From: Falsiroseomonas sp050563545 | GTDB lineage: Bacteria; Pseudomonadota; Alphaproteobacteria; Acetobacterales; Acetobacteraceae | Direction: 5' to 3' | Assembly (NCBI RefSeq): GCF_050563545.1 | Contig: NZ_JBNXUM010000030.1 | Location: forward strand, 1-64,000 | Length of the DNA stretch: 64,000 nt | Part shown: positions 1 through 8,131 of the stretch, piece by piece | Layout of the letters: each line of letters begins with the position of its first letter | Position numbering within the stretch: position 1 is the stretch's first letter | The notes under the pieces: generated by a model | Databases searched by the model: none | What the model was told of the DNA's origin: nothing | Seen by the model: only the letters and a program-made list of their open reading frames with translations | Program-made: the position numbers and the translations under genes

Positions 1-34
1 CGCGGTGCGTCGCGTGGCCCGGGGGGCAAGCCCG

Positions 35-147
35 CTCCCCCCCAAGGGGGGAGAGGGGTGGGTGAGGGGGGCGTGCAGCGTCGGGAACGCGTTCGTCACC
101 GGGCGCGTCCCCCTCACCCAACCCTCACCCCCGGGACCGGGGGAGAG
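35..147. repeat. G/C-rich inverted-repeat intergenic element
   Basis: The stretch before the first gene holds no convincing coding region. It contains a hairpin at 35-53 (8-bp stem CTCCCCCC/GGGGGGAG), a perfect 12-bp inverted repeat TGGGTGAGGGGG at 59-70 with its complement at 109-120, and a second hairpin at 124-147 (CCCCCGG, loop GA, CCGGGGG, flanked by CTC/GAG). It lies downstream of a leftward operon, so it may terminate transcription or be a dispersed palindromic element; similar C-run/G-run hairpins recur near 8.6, 14.3 and 49.0 kb. Confidence 0.5.
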
Positions 148-175
148 GGCTTTCGCGCCGGCGCATGAGGAAGAT

Positions 176-244
176 CTAGAGAAACGCACAGGAGACCAGC
201 ATCGTCAGCAGCACCATCGCGAAGAACATGATGAGGTAGGGCAT
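176..244 (-). CDS. possible 22-aa hydrophobic membrane peptide
   Basis: A 22-codon reading frame starts with ATG three bases after the pgeF stop codon (TGA GCC ATG). It would encode a single hydrophobic helix rich in M, L, F and V with one Cys near the C terminus (MPYLIMFFAMVLLTML...). I see no Shine-Dalgarno of its own, so translation would depend on reinitiation after pgeF. A peptide this short can occur by chance, but the uninterrupted transmembrane composition and tight coupling make it worth listing. No function can be assigned. Confidence 0.3.
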   Translation of the reverse strand: MPYLIMFFAMVLLTMLVSCAFL

Positions 245-247
245 GGC

Positions 248-1006
248 TCAGGCCGGCAGCGCAATGGCGGAAAGCTGGTGGCCGATCGGCCCGCCGCCCG
301 CGAGCGTCGATCGCCGATGGCTGAAGAACGCGTCCTCCTCGGCCAGCGTGTCGCGGCCGATCCAGGATGCCGTGACGCCGGCGGCCGACAGCCGTGCCAG
401 GCAATAGCCCGGCAGGTCGAATTGCCAGCGATCCTCGCGCCGGCCGGGGGCGAAGAAGCGCGCATGGGCGGCGTCATGCGCCAGCACGGCGTCGCGCAGA
501 TCGGGGCCGACCTCGTAGCTCGCCTGGCCAATGCAGGGGCCGACCGCGGCGGCGATGCGCGCGCGGGCGGCGCCGAGGCGCTCCATCGCGGCGATCGTCT
601 CCTCCAGCACGCCGGCCACCGCGCCGCGCCAGCCCGCATGGGCGGCGCCGACCACGCCGGCGCGCTCGTCGGCGAAAATCACCGGCGCGCAATCCCCCGT
701 GACGATGCCAAGCAGCAGGCCCGGCCGGTCCGTGACCATCGCATCCGCCTTGGGGCGCGCATCCTCGGGCCAGGGATCGGTGACCGTCGCGACCTCGATT
801 CCATGCACCTGGGTCAGGCCGACCAGCGCGGCGGGCTGCAGGTCCAGCGCCTGGGCGGCGCGGGCACGGTTCTCCCGCACGGCGTCGGGGTCGTCGCGAC
901 CCGAGAGCGAGCAGTTCAGGCTCGCAAAGCGCCCGGCCGACACGCCGCCGCGGCGGGTGAAGAAGCCGTGCGGGGCGGGCAGGGAGGCCGTGAGGAACGG
1001 CGTCAT
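248..1006 (-). CDS. pgeF: PgeF/YfiH family polyphenol oxidase-like protein (laccase domain)
   Basis: A 252-aa cytosolic protein of the YfiH/DUF152 family, whose E. coli member PgeF is a peptidoglycan-editing enzyme that removes L-Ser-containing precursors; other members are purine nucleosidase/deaminase or multicopper-oxidase-like. The conserved metal/catalytic residues are visible: H68 in LTQVHG, C106 in GDCAPV and H123 in HAGWRG. The ATG overlaps the stop of the upstream methyltransferase gene (ATGA), which fixes the start and shows translational coupling. It is the last clear gene of the hldD-lgt-midA-pgeF operon. Family assignment is strong; the exact substrate is inferred. Confidence 0.9.
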   Translation of the reverse strand: MTPFLTASLPAPHGFFTRRGGVSAGRFASLNCSLSGRDDPDAVRENRARAAQALDLQPAALVGLTQVHGIEVATVTDPWPEDARPKADAMVTDRPGLLLGIVTGDCAPVIFADERAGVVGAAHAGWRGAVAGVLEETIAAMERLGAARARIAAAVGPCIGQASYEVGPDLRDAVLAHDAAHARFFAPGRREDRWQFDLPGYCLARLSAAGVTASWIGRDTLAEEDAFFSHRRSTLAGGGPIGHQLSAIALPA

Positions 1007-2007
1007 GGGTCCTCGAATCCGGGCGGCGCGCCCAGGGTGGAATCGCAGACCGCGAGCGCCTTGAACAGCCTTCCCATGCGTTCCGAGGCGACCAGGCGTT
1101 CCGCCCCCGAGAGGATCTCGCCGGCCAGCCGCGGGCTTGCCTGCGCGAGCATCGCGGCGCGCGTCACCAGGCCCAGGCGCTGCAGCAGTAGCCCCTGGGG
1201 CAGGGGGCCGAAGGTGACCGCGCCCGCCTCGCTTGCCGCGGCGGCGAGCGCGGCGAAGTCCACATGCGCGGTCAGGTCGCGCGTGCCGGGCTCGGCCAGC
1301 GGGTCGAGGCCGGTCTCGTGCGCGCGCATGGCCTGCAGCGTCTCGCCGAACGCGGGTGCGTCGGGGCCGTAGCCGTAATCCACCAGCAGCGCCGCGCCGC
1401 GCTGCGCGGCGAGCCGCGCCGCCAGCAGGCGCGCGAAGGCGAGCGCGGGCTCGCAGACTTCCTTCACCGCGCCTTCGGGCGCCTCGTCCGGTAGCGCGGG
1501 AGCGTCCTGCGCCGGCAGTTCCACGAGCCCGCCATCCCGCACATGCCGCTCCATCCAAGCATGGCCGCGGCGCACGAACTGGCGGATCGGCAGCGCGTCG
1601 AGGAACTCGTTGGCGAGCAGCAGGACCGGGCCTTCGGGCAGCGTCGCGATGTCGTCGTGCCAGATGGCGTCGCCGACCATGCGGCGCTGCGTCTCGCGCA
1701 GCGTCGGGGAGGTCTCGACCAGGTGCACCCGCAGCGCGGAGCGGAAGGCGGGCGCGGCCTGCGCGACCGCGCGCAGCGCGTCCGCCATCAGCGTCCCGCG
1801 GCCTGGCCCGCATTCCACCAGCAGCACAGGATCGGGGCGGCCCAGCTTCTCCCAGCAGACGGCGCACCAGGCCCCGAGGACCTCGCCGAAGGCCTGCGAT
1901 ATCTCGGGCGCCGTCGTGAAGTCGCCGGCGCGCCCGAAAGGCGTCGCACGGCGCGCGTAGTACTCGCTGACCGCGCGCTGCATGAAGCGGTCCAGCCGCT
2001 CCGCCAC
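1003..2007 (-). CDS. MidA/NDUFAF7-family SAM-dependent methyltransferase
   Basis: A 334-aa class I methyltransferase of the SAM_MT_28 (DUF185) family, related to mitochondrial NDUFAF7/MidA, which methylates an arginine of a complex I subunit during assembly. The SAM-binding loop reads VECGPGRGTLM, followed by the family segment ANEFLDALPIRQF and LVDYGYG further on. I chose the GTG at 2007 because it shares a base with the lgt stop codon (TAGTG) and leaves the protein starting just before the conserved SEYYARRATPFG segment. It sits between lgt and pgeF with overlaps on both sides, so expression is tied to the envelope operon. Methylation of complex I in this organism is inference. Confidence 0.88.
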   Translation of the reverse strand: MAERLDRFMQRAVSEYYARRATPFGRAGDFTTAPEISQAFGEVLGAWCAVCWEKLGRPDPVLLVECGPGRGTLMADALRAVAQAAPAFRSALRVHLVETSPTLRETQRRMVGDAIWHDDIATLPEGPVLLLANEFLDALPIRQFVRRGHAWMERHVRDGGLVELPAQDAPALPDEAPEGAVKEVCEPALAFARLLAARLAAQRGAALLVDYGYGPDAPAFGETLQAMRAHETGLDPLAEPGTRDLTAHVDFAALAAAASEAGAVTFGPLPQGLLLQRLGLVTRAAMLAQASPRLAGEILSGAERLVASERMGRLFKALAVCDSTLGAPPGFEDP

Positions 2008-2810
2008 TAGACGGCGACCGGCTCGCGCTTCGCGCGCGCGATCAGCACCACGCCCACGATCACCATCGGCAGCGACAGCAGCTGTCCCATCGTCGCGCCG
2101 GCGAAGAGGAAGCCGAGATGCGCGTCGGGCTGCCGGAAGAACTCGCCGACGATGCGCGCCGCGCCATAGCCCGCGAGGAAGACGCCGGTCAGCAGCCCGC
2201 GGCGCTCGCGCAGGTCGGGCCGGCGCACCATGACGTTGAGGACCACCAGCAGGCAGATCCCCTCGAGGAAGGCCTGGTAGAGCTGGCTGGGATGCCGCGG
2301 CTCCGGCCCGCCGGTCGGGAAGACCATCGCCCATTCCACGTCGGTCACCCGGCCCCAGAGCTCGCCATTGATGAAGTTGGCGATGCGGCCGAGGAAGAGC
2401 CCGATCGGCACCACGCAGGCGACGCGGTCGCCGAAGGCGAGCTTGTCGAGCCTCTCCCGCGTGCAGAACCACCAGAGCGCGACGATCACGCCGATCATGC
2501 CGCCATGGAAGGACATGCCGCCCTGCCAGACATAGAGTGCTTCCCACGGCGCCGTGACGTAGTAGCCGGGCCGATAGGCCAGCACGTAGCCGAGCCGCCC
2601 TCCCAGGATGACGCCGAGCGTGACCCAGGTGACGGCGTCGGCGAGCTGCTCGTTCGTCGCGACACGCGGCGGGAGCGCGATCAGGCGCTTCGCCCAGAGC
2701 CAGCCCAGCAGGATGCCGCCGATATAGGCCAGCGCATACCATCGGACGACGAAGGGACCGAGCTCGACCGCGACGGGGTCGATGGCGGGGAAGGCGATGA
2801 CAGGCAGCAT
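2007..2810 (-). CDS. lgt: prolipoprotein diacylglyceryl transferase
   Basis: A 267-aa polytopic inner-membrane enzyme that transfers diacylglycerol from phosphatidylglycerol to the lipobox cysteine of prolipoproteins, the first step of lipoprotein maturation. Family hallmarks are present: the Lgt signature GRIANFINGELWGR with its essential arginine, HGGMIGV in the middle of the protein and HPSQLYQAF near the C-terminal half. About seven hydrophobic segments can be traced. Length matches the family. The ATG overlaps the hldD stop (TGATG), and its own stop overlaps the midA-like GTG. Lipoprotein candidates in this window (for example the protein ending at 59715) would be substrates. Confidence 0.97.
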   Translation of the reverse strand: MLPVIAFPAIDPVAVELGPFVVRWYALAYIGGILLGWLWAKRLIALPPRVATNEQLADAVTWVTLGVILGGRLGYVLAYRPGYYVTAPWEALYVWQGGMSFHGGMIGVIVALWWFCTRERLDKLAFGDRVACVVPIGLFLGRIANFINGELWGRVTDVEWAMVFPTGGPEPRHPSQLYQAFLEGICLLVVLNVMVRRPDLRERRGLLTGVFLAGYGAARIVGEFFRQPDAHLGFLFAGATMGQLLSLPMVIVGVVLIARAKREPVAV

Positions 2811-3805
2811 CAGCGATGCGGGTCGGGCTGCATGAGGAAGCCGCTGACATAGCGGCCGACGCCGTCCTCGAGCGTCGTCATCGGCGCGTCGTAGCCGGCT
2901 TCCCGCAGGCGGGTCAGCGGGGCTTCGGTGAAGTACTGGTACTTGCCGCGCAGGTCGGGCGGCATGTCCACGAACTCGATCCGGTCCTCCTGGCCAATTG
3001 CGGCGAACATTGCGCGCACGAGGTCGAGGAACGTCCTGGCCTGGCCGGAGCCCACATTGAACAGCCCGCTGGCGCCGGGGTTGTCGAGCAGCCACAGCAT
3101 GACGTTCACGCAGTCGTCCACATGCACGAAGTCGCGCTTCTGCTCGCCATCCGCGATGCCCGCGCGGTCCGACCGGAAAAGCCGCGCCGGCGCGCCGCCC
3201 GCGACCTCGTGGAACTTGTGGAACACGACCGAGGCCATGCGGCCCTTGTGGTACTCGTTCGGCCCGTAGACGTTGAAGAAGCGCAAGCCCGCCCATTGCG
3301 GCGGCGAGGGCACGCCGCGTTCCAGCATGTCGGCGACGCGCCGGTCGAAGGCGAGCTTGGACCATCCATAGAGGTTCAGCGGGCGCAGCGCGGCCAGCGC
3401 CTCGGGCCGCGCATCGTCCTCGAAGCCGAGGCTGCCATCCCCATAGGTCGCGGCGGAGGAGGCGTAGATCAGCGGCACCCCGGCCTCGGCGCAGGCCGCC
3501 CAGAGCCAGAGGGGGAGGGTGATGTTGGTCGCCGCGACCAGGTCGCCGTCGGTCGCGGTGGTCGCGCTGATCGCGCCCATGTGCAGCACGGCCTCGATTT
3601 CGCCGGCGCTCTCCGCCCAGAAATCCTCGATCTCCTCGGGCGGCAGGATCCCGGCGATGCCGTGCTTCGCCAGGTTCCGCCATTTCTCGCGGCCTGGCGT
3701 GCCCTCCCGCAGGCGGTCCACGACCATCACTTCCTCGCCGCGGGCGGCCAGGGCCGCGACGAGGTTCGATCCGATGAAGCCGGCGCCGCCGGTCACGAGG
3801 TACAT
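2810..3805 (-). CDS. hldD: ADP-L-glycero-D-manno-heptose-6-epimerase
   Basis: A 331-aa NAD(P)-dependent short-chain dehydrogenase/epimerase. The N terminus MYLVTGGAGFIGSN carries the Rossmann GxxGxxG motif and resembles HldD of E. coli; the catalytic YxxxK is in LYGWSKLAFD, and the family segments GLRFFNVYGPNEYHKG and FVHVDDCVNVMLW follow. It converts ADP-D-glycero- to ADP-L-glycero-D-manno-heptose for the LPS inner core. An in-frame upstream ATG (3838) would add 11 residues, but homology starts at MYLVTGG. It heads the leftward envelope operon and is divergent from the UbiK-like gene at 3914. Confidence 0.92.
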   Translation of the reverse strand: MYLVTGGAGFIGSNLVAALAARGEEVMVVDRLREGTPGREKWRNLAKHGIAGILPPEEIEDFWAESAGEIEAVLHMGAISATTATDGDLVAATNITLPLWLWAACAEAGVPLIYASSAATYGDGSLGFEDDARPEALAALRPLNLYGWSKLAFDRRVADMLERGVPSPPQWAGLRFFNVYGPNEYHKGRMASVVFHKFHEVAGGAPARLFRSDRAGIADGEQKRDFVHVDDCVNVMLWLLDNPGASGLFNVGSGQARTFLDLVRAMFAAIGQEDRIEFVDMPPDLRGKYQYFTEAPLTRLREAGYDAPMTTLEDGVGRYVSGFLMQPDPHR

Positions 3806-3913
3806 CGGCGGATCTTGATCCCCTTGCTCCGGCTGCATTTCCGCCGGCGGCGGGGTATAGGCCGCGCTTCAGCGGCGCGACAAGCTTGGCGCCGCGGCGG
3901 CAAGGAGGTCTCG

Positions 3914-4228
3914 ATGGCGACGGGCGAGGGCGACGGGAAGCGCGGCAAGGGCCTGTTCGACGACCTCGCGGGGATGGCGGGCGGCGCCTTCTCCGTGATG
4001 GCCGCGATGCGGGCGGAGGGCGAGGCCATGGCCAAGGCCCAGGTCGAGGCCGTGGTGCAGCGCCTGGAACTGGTCCGGCGGGAAGAGCTGGACGCCGCCC
4101 TGGAAGTCGCCCGGCGCGCGCGGGAGCAGGCCGAGGCCCTGGCGGATCGCGTCTCGGCGCTCGAAGCGCGGCTGGCGGCGCTGGACAGCAGTGGGCCGGA
4201 TGGCGCGGATTCCGGCGACGCTCCGTGA
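3914..4228 (+). CDS. UbiK/BMFP-domain accessory factor
   Basis: A 104-aa protein with a C-terminal coiled coil of the BMFP (YqiC/UbiK) family. The diagnostic segment is VRREELDAALEVARRAREQ followed by ALEARLAAL, where heptad-spaced leucines continue to about residue 90. Family members trimerise, bind membranes and, in E. coli, help the ubiquinone-biosynthesis hydroxylase complex under aerobic conditions. A strong Shine-Dalgarno (AAGGAGG) precedes the ATG by about six bases. It is monocistronic, divergent from hldD. Role in ubiquinone biosynthesis here is by family inference. Confidence 0.82.
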   Translation: MATGEGDGKRGKGLFDDLAGMAGGAFSVMAAMRAEGEAMAKAQVEAVVQRLELVRREELDAALEVARRAREQAEALADRVSALEARLAALDSSGPDGADSGDAP

Positions 4229-4356
4229 AGATTCATCCACAACCGCTTGAGCCGCCGGAAAAACTGACGCTTGCGGTCATCTTTCCCGGCTGCGTAACCT
4301 ACAAATAGTGGCGATTCGGGGTGTTGAGCCCCAATACCTCGATGGCCACGTGGGGG

Positions 4357-4377
4357 TCCCGGTCGTTACGACCGGGA
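4357..4377. other. perfect 9-bp hairpin upstream of the YbjN-domain gene
   Basis: TCCCGGTCG (4357-4365), loop TTA, CGACCGGGA (4369-4377). It lies in the 209-bp gap between the UbiK-like gene and the YbjN-domain gene. There is no T-run, so it is either a weak terminator for the upstream gene, an mRNA leader stem, or a protein-binding palindrome. A second short GGGG/CCCC stem lies just upstream around 4319-4333. No promoter boxes could be called with confidence. Confidence 0.4.
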
Positions 4378-4437
4378 GGGGCCCAGCGCCGGCGGGGGGC
4401 CGGGCGCCGGCCCTGGTCCTGGCGATGGAGGTGCCGC

Positions 4438-4944
4438 ATGTCCGCGTATCTCGGCCACGAAACTCACGAGCGCTCCGCCAATCCGCTCGACATCCTCGAA
4501 CAGATCGTCACCTCCAACGAATGGGCGTTCGACCGCCGCTCGGACTCCGAGATGGCGGCCGAGGCGCCGGGCAAGTGGTGCGACTACGGCCTGTATTTCT
4601 CCTGGTCGCATGAGATCAGCGCCATGCATTTCTCCTGCGCCTTCGACCTGAAGGTGCCGGCGGAGAAGCGGGAGAAGCTGTTCGAATTGCTCGCGCTGGC
4701 CAACGAGAAGCTCTGGATCGGCCATTTCGGCATCGACAGCGAGGACGGGATGCCGGTGTTCCGCCATTCCGTGCTGCTGCGCGGCGCCCCGGGCGCCTCG
4801 GCCGAGAGCCTGGAGGACATGGTGGACATCGCCATCACGGAGTGCGAACGCTTCTTCCCGGCCTTCCAGTTCGTCCTCTGGGGCGGCAAGTCGCCGGCCG
4901 AGGCGCTGCAGGCCGCGATGCTGGACTGCGTCGGCGAGGCCTGA
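4438..4944 (+). CDS. YbjN domain-containing protein
   Basis: A 168-aa soluble protein with a YbjN domain (type III secretion chaperone-like fold), a family often annotated as sensory-transduction regulator. It begins with a short lead, then NPLDILEQIVTSNEW, a typical alphaproteobacterial start for this family, followed by a beta-rich core ending in LWGGKSPAEAL. A cluster of aromatic residues (W, F, Y) fills the centre. The ATG is preceded by GGAGGTGCC. It converges on the antiporter gene with only a seven-base gap. The biochemical role is not known. Confidence 0.85.
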   Translation: MSAYLGHETHERSANPLDILEQIVTSNEWAFDRRSDSEMAAEAPGKWCDYGLYFSWSHEISAMHFSCAFDLKVPAEKREKLFELLALANEKLWIGHFGIDSEDGMPVFRHSVLLRGAPGASAESLEDMVDIAITECERFFPAFQFVLWGGKSPAEALQAAMLDCVGEA

Positions 4945-4951
4945 CCGCCGC

Positions 4952-6508
4952 TCAGGCGCGCTCGCCGGACGGATCCACCCCGAGGACGCGGGGATCGGCA
5001 TTCAACTCGAGGATGTCGATCTCCTCCTCGAGCACGTGGAAGGCGTCGTCGCCGATCTCTCCGACGGCGCGCAGCGTCATCAGGCGCCGCCGCTGGATGG
5101 CAACCGCCGTTTGGTGCATCTCCACGAGTGCCTCGCCGGCCGGCTCCACCTCGCCGCCGCGCCGGGCATAGACCGAACGCAGGCCGCCCGCTGCCGCGCG
5201 CGACGCGTGGCCGTCGATATGGCCGAGGGCGGCGCGGGCCGTCTCGGCGCGCGCGAGACGCACTTCCTCCTCCACGGTACGGTCTTCGGGCAGGGTAAGG
5301 CGGCGCAGCAGCGGTCGCAGCGTCGCACCCTGGACGACCAGCGTGCCGAGCACGACCCAAAAGGCACAGAAGACGATGAGGTCGCGGCCGGGGAAGGCCT
5401 CGGGCAGCGCGAGCGCGGTGGCAAGCGTCACGATGCCGCGCATCCCGCACCAGGAAACGACGATCCCGCCCTGCACCGTCGGACGCATCAGCACGCGACC
5501 AGGCCCCGGGCCGAAGCGGCCGATCTTCCAGCGCAGGACGGCGTTGTAGGACATCACCCAGGCGAAGCGGACCAGGATGACCGCAAGCAGGACGGCGCCC
5601 GCCGTCCAGGCATAGGGCGCGACCGCGCCGTCAAGCCGGCCGAGGATCGCCTTGAGCTGCAGGCCGATCAGCACGAAGGCCAGCACGTTCAGCACGAAGA
5701 CCGCGACTTCCCATACGGCATAGGAGGCGATGCGGTGCCGGGCGTCGGACCGCGCCGGGGCGTGGCGCGCGATCACCATGGCATAGACCACCATCGTGAT
5801 GATCGCCGACACGCCGAGCCGGTCTGCCAGCATCCAGACCGCGAAGGCGCCGATGAACTGCACCAGGACGGCGATCGGGATCTCCGCCCGGTGCATCGGG
5901 AACAGCAGCCAGATGCGGGCCAGCGCCCAGCCCAGAACGGCCCCGCCGCCCGCGGTCAGCAGCAGCTCCGGCAGGAGATGCCAGCCGAACGCGGCGCCAC
6001 CCGCCGCGGCGCCCACCGCGACGCGGTAGATCAGCAGCGCCGTGGCGTCGTTCAGCAGGCTCTCCTCCTCCAGGATCACCAGCAGGCGGTGCGGCAGGCG
6101 CAGCTGGCGAAGCACGGCGGCCGCCGCCGAGGCATCCGGCGGCGCAACCACCGCGCCGAGCGCGATCGCCGCGGCCCAGGGCAGGTCGGGCGCGATCAGC
6201 CTGACCGTCACCGCCACCACGGCCACGGTCAGCCCGACCACGACGACCGCGAGCAGCCCGACCGGCAGCCAGTTGTCCCGGAGGTCGCGCGGCGAGGCGT
6301 CGAAGGCAGCGTCCAGCAGCGTCGGCGCGACGAAGAGGGCGAGCGCGAGCTCTGGCTCGATCACCACCTCGGGCGTGCCGGGCACGATGGCGGCGATGGC
6401 GCCGGCCAGCGACAGGAGCGCGGGGTAGGGGACGCCGATGCGGCCGGACCAGGCTGCCAGCAGCGCCCCGCCGAGCAGCATGGCGATCACCAGCTCGAAG
6501 ACGGCCAT
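4952..6508 (-). CDS. CPA1-type Na+/H+ antiporter
   Basis: A 518-aa inner-membrane cation:proton antiporter of the CPA1/NhaP type. About twelve hydrophobic segments span residues 5-400, with family motifs GAVVAPPDASAAAAV, LEEESLLNDATALLIY and GMRGIVTLATALALP; the aspartates of the PPDA and LLNDA motifs are the expected ion-coordinating residues. The last ~120 residues form a charged cytosolic tail with helical, acidic sequence. The ATG follows a clear AGGAG sequence (complement of 6513-6520 region) and an upstream extension is not needed. It is divergent from proC with 99 bp between the starts. Substrate ion is inferred from the family. Confidence 0.88.
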   Translation of the reverse strand: MAVFELVIAMLLGGALLAAWSGRIGVPYPALLSLAGAIAAIVPGTPEVVIEPELALALFVAPTLLDAAFDASPRDLRDNWLPVGLLAVVVVGLTVAVVAVTVRLIAPDLPWAAAIALGAVVAPPDASAAAAVLRQLRLPHRLLVILEEESLLNDATALLIYRVAVGAAAGGAAFGWHLLPELLLTAGGGAVLGWALARIWLLFPMHRAEIPIAVLVQFIGAFAVWMLADRLGVSAIITMVVYAMVIARHAPARSDARHRIASYAVWEVAVFVLNVLAFVLIGLQLKAILGRLDGAVAPYAWTAGAVLLAVILVRFAWVMSYNAVLRWKIGRFGPGPGRVLMRPTVQGGIVVSWCGMRGIVTLATALALPEAFPGRDLIVFCAFWVVLGTLVVQGATLRPLLRRLTLPEDRTVEEEVRLARAETARAALGHIDGHASRAAAGGLRSVYARRGGEVEPAGEALVEMHQTAVAIQRRRLMTLRAVGEIGDDAFHVLEEEIDILELNADPRVLGVDPSGERA

Positions 6509-6607
6509 CGCGCTCTCCTCCGGGACTGGCCTGGCAAAGGTGAGTGCTGGCGGCCGATGGCACCAGTCCTCTTGCCCTTCAGGCCTGGCGCGGCGAGCCT
6601 GCACGGC

Positions 6608-7408
6608 ATGACCGACACCCTTCCCCCACTTCTCCTGCTCGGCTGCGGCAAGATGGGCGGCGCCATGCTCGCGGGCTGGCGGGAGCGCGGCCTGTCCGAG
6701 GCGGTCGTCGTCGACCCCTTCCTGGCCGAGGCGCCGGCCGGCGCCACGCTGGTCAAGTCGCCCGACGCCATCCCCGCCGGCTTCGCCCCCGCCGCGGTGA
6801 TCCTCGCCATCAAGCCGCAGGAGGCGCCGGCCAGCCTTCCGCTCTATGCCCGTTTCGCCGGCCAGGCGGTCTTCGTCTCCATCATGGCGGGCAAGACCGT
6901 CGCCTTCATGCGCGGCCTGCTCGGGCAGGACGCCGCCGTGGTCCGCGCCATGCCCAACACCCCGGCCGCCGTCCGCCGCGGATTCACCGTCGCCTTCGGT
7001 GCCTCCGGCGTATCCGACGCGCAGCGCAGCCTCGCGGACACGCTGCTCGGCGCCACCGGCGAGGTGGACTGGGTGGACGACGAAGGCCTGCTCGACCCCG
7101 TCACCGCCGTCTCCGGCGGCGGGCCGGCCTATGTCTTCCTCCTCGCCGAGTTGCTGGAGAAGGCCGCGATCGAGCAGGGCATCCCCGCCGGTCTCGCGCG
7201 GCGCATGGCGCGGTCCACCGTCGCGGGCTCCGGCGCGCTGCTCGCCGCCAGCGAGGAGGACGCGGCGCAGCTTCGCAGGAATGTCACGAGCCCCAAGGGC
7301 ACGACGGAACGCGCGCTCGCCGTGATGATGGCCGAGACCGCGTGGCCCGAGACGATATCCCGCGCGATCGCCGCGGCGACCGCGCGCTCCCGCGAGCTTG
7401 CGGGCTAG
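6608..7408 (+). CDS. proC: pyrroline-5-carboxylate reductase
   Basis: A 266-aa NAD(P)H-dependent enzyme that performs the last step of proline synthesis, reducing 1-pyrroline-5-carboxylate. The N-terminal Rossmann motif LLGCGKMGGAM, the central VRAMPNTPAAVRRG and the C-terminal SGGGPAYVFLLAELLEKA and TSPKGTTERAL segments are all typical of ProC. Length matches the family (about 270). The ATG choice is supported because homology begins within ten residues. It is followed after 24 bases by the TetR-type regulator, perhaps co-transcribed. Confidence 0.95.
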   Translation: MTDTLPPLLLLGCGKMGGAMLAGWRERGLSEAVVVDPFLAEAPAGATLVKSPDAIPAGFAPAAVILAIKPQEAPASLPLYARFAGQAVFVSIMAGKTVAFMRGLLGQDAAVVRAMPNTPAAVRRGFTVAFGASGVSDAQRSLADTLLGATGEVDWVDDEGLLDPVTAVSGGGPAYVFLLAELLEKAAIEQGIPAGLARRMARSTVAGSGALLAASEEDAAQLRRNVTSPKGTTERALAVMMAETAWPETISRAIAAATARSRELAG

Positions 7409-7432
7409 CTAGGCCAACCCCACCATTCCGCC

Positions 7433-8059
7433 ATGGACACCGCGCCCGCCTCCGACGCCGCCCTGGTCGAAGCCCTGTTCCGGATCATCGCCGAGCATGG
7501 CTGGCGCGGCGTGACGCCCGGTCGGCTGGCGGCGGAATCGGGCATCGCGTCCTCGGAGCTGGTGCGGCGCTTCCCCTCGCGCCTTGGGCTGCTGCGGGTC
7601 TTCGCGGACACCGTCATGGACCAGGTCGCGCAGGGAACCTTGCCCGGGCAGGGCGGCACGCCGCGCGACCGGCTCTTCGACGTGCTGATGCGCGGTCTGG
7701 ACGCGCTCGCACCCTACAGGCCCGGCATGAAGCGCTTCATGCGGGAGCTCTGGACCGACGGGGTGCTGTTCGGCGCCATGGCGCCGCTCTTCCAGGCCAG
7801 CATGGAGCGCATGCTCGACCTCGCGGAGATCGACAGCGGCGGCATCCGCGGACGCCTGCGCGCTGCCGGGCTGACCGTGGTCTGGCTCCGCGCCGTGAAC
7901 GTCTGGTCGGGCGACGACAGCGAGGAGCTGGGTCCGACCATGGCAGCCCTCGATCGGGCGCTGGAGCGCGCCGAGCAGGCTGCGCGCAGCTTCGGCCTGG
8001 CGGACGGCGACCTGGCGCCGCCCCCCGAAGCCCCGGCAGGGGCCCGCACGCCGGACTGA
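7433..8059 (+). CDS. TetR/AcrR family transcriptional regulator
   Basis: A 208-aa predicted repressor. Residues 9-55 form the TetR-type helix-turn-helix, visible as IIAEHGWRGVTPGRLAAESG followed by SSELVRRFPSRLGLLRVF. The C-terminal ligand/dimerisation half is alpha-helical with several Met and Trp residues (MKRFMRELW). It lies 24 bases after proC and 72 bases before the phasin gene. Targets cannot be told from sequence; the phasin gene just downstream is the nearest candidate. Confidence 0.78.
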   Translation: MDTAPASDAALVEALFRIIAEHGWRGVTPGRLAAESGIASSELVRRFPSRLGLLRVFADTVMDQVAQGTLPGQGGTPRDRLFDVLMRGLDALAPYRPGMKRFMRELWTDGVLFGAMAPLFQASMERMLDLAEIDSGGIRGRLRAAGLTVVWLRAVNVWSGDDSEELGPTMAALDRALERAEQAARSFGLADGDLAPPPEAPAGARTPD

Positions 8060-8131
8060 TCGCCGTCGCTCTTCTGCCCCGTCGCCGCTTCCACTAGAGT
8101 TGCGACAGACAGGGAAGGAAGGAGCTACGCG

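Noticed and set aside
248..1867. Very long open frames antisense to or overlapping the lgt-midA-pgeF genes
   Set aside because: They are Arg/Ala/Pro-rich with no family motifs and cover real genes in other frames; long false frames are expected at about 70% GC.
5036..7408. A 790-codon plus-strand frame covering the antiporter gene
   Set aside because: Only its last 266 codons (proC) match a known protein; the rest is antisense to a clear membrane transporter and is rich in Arg, Gln and His.
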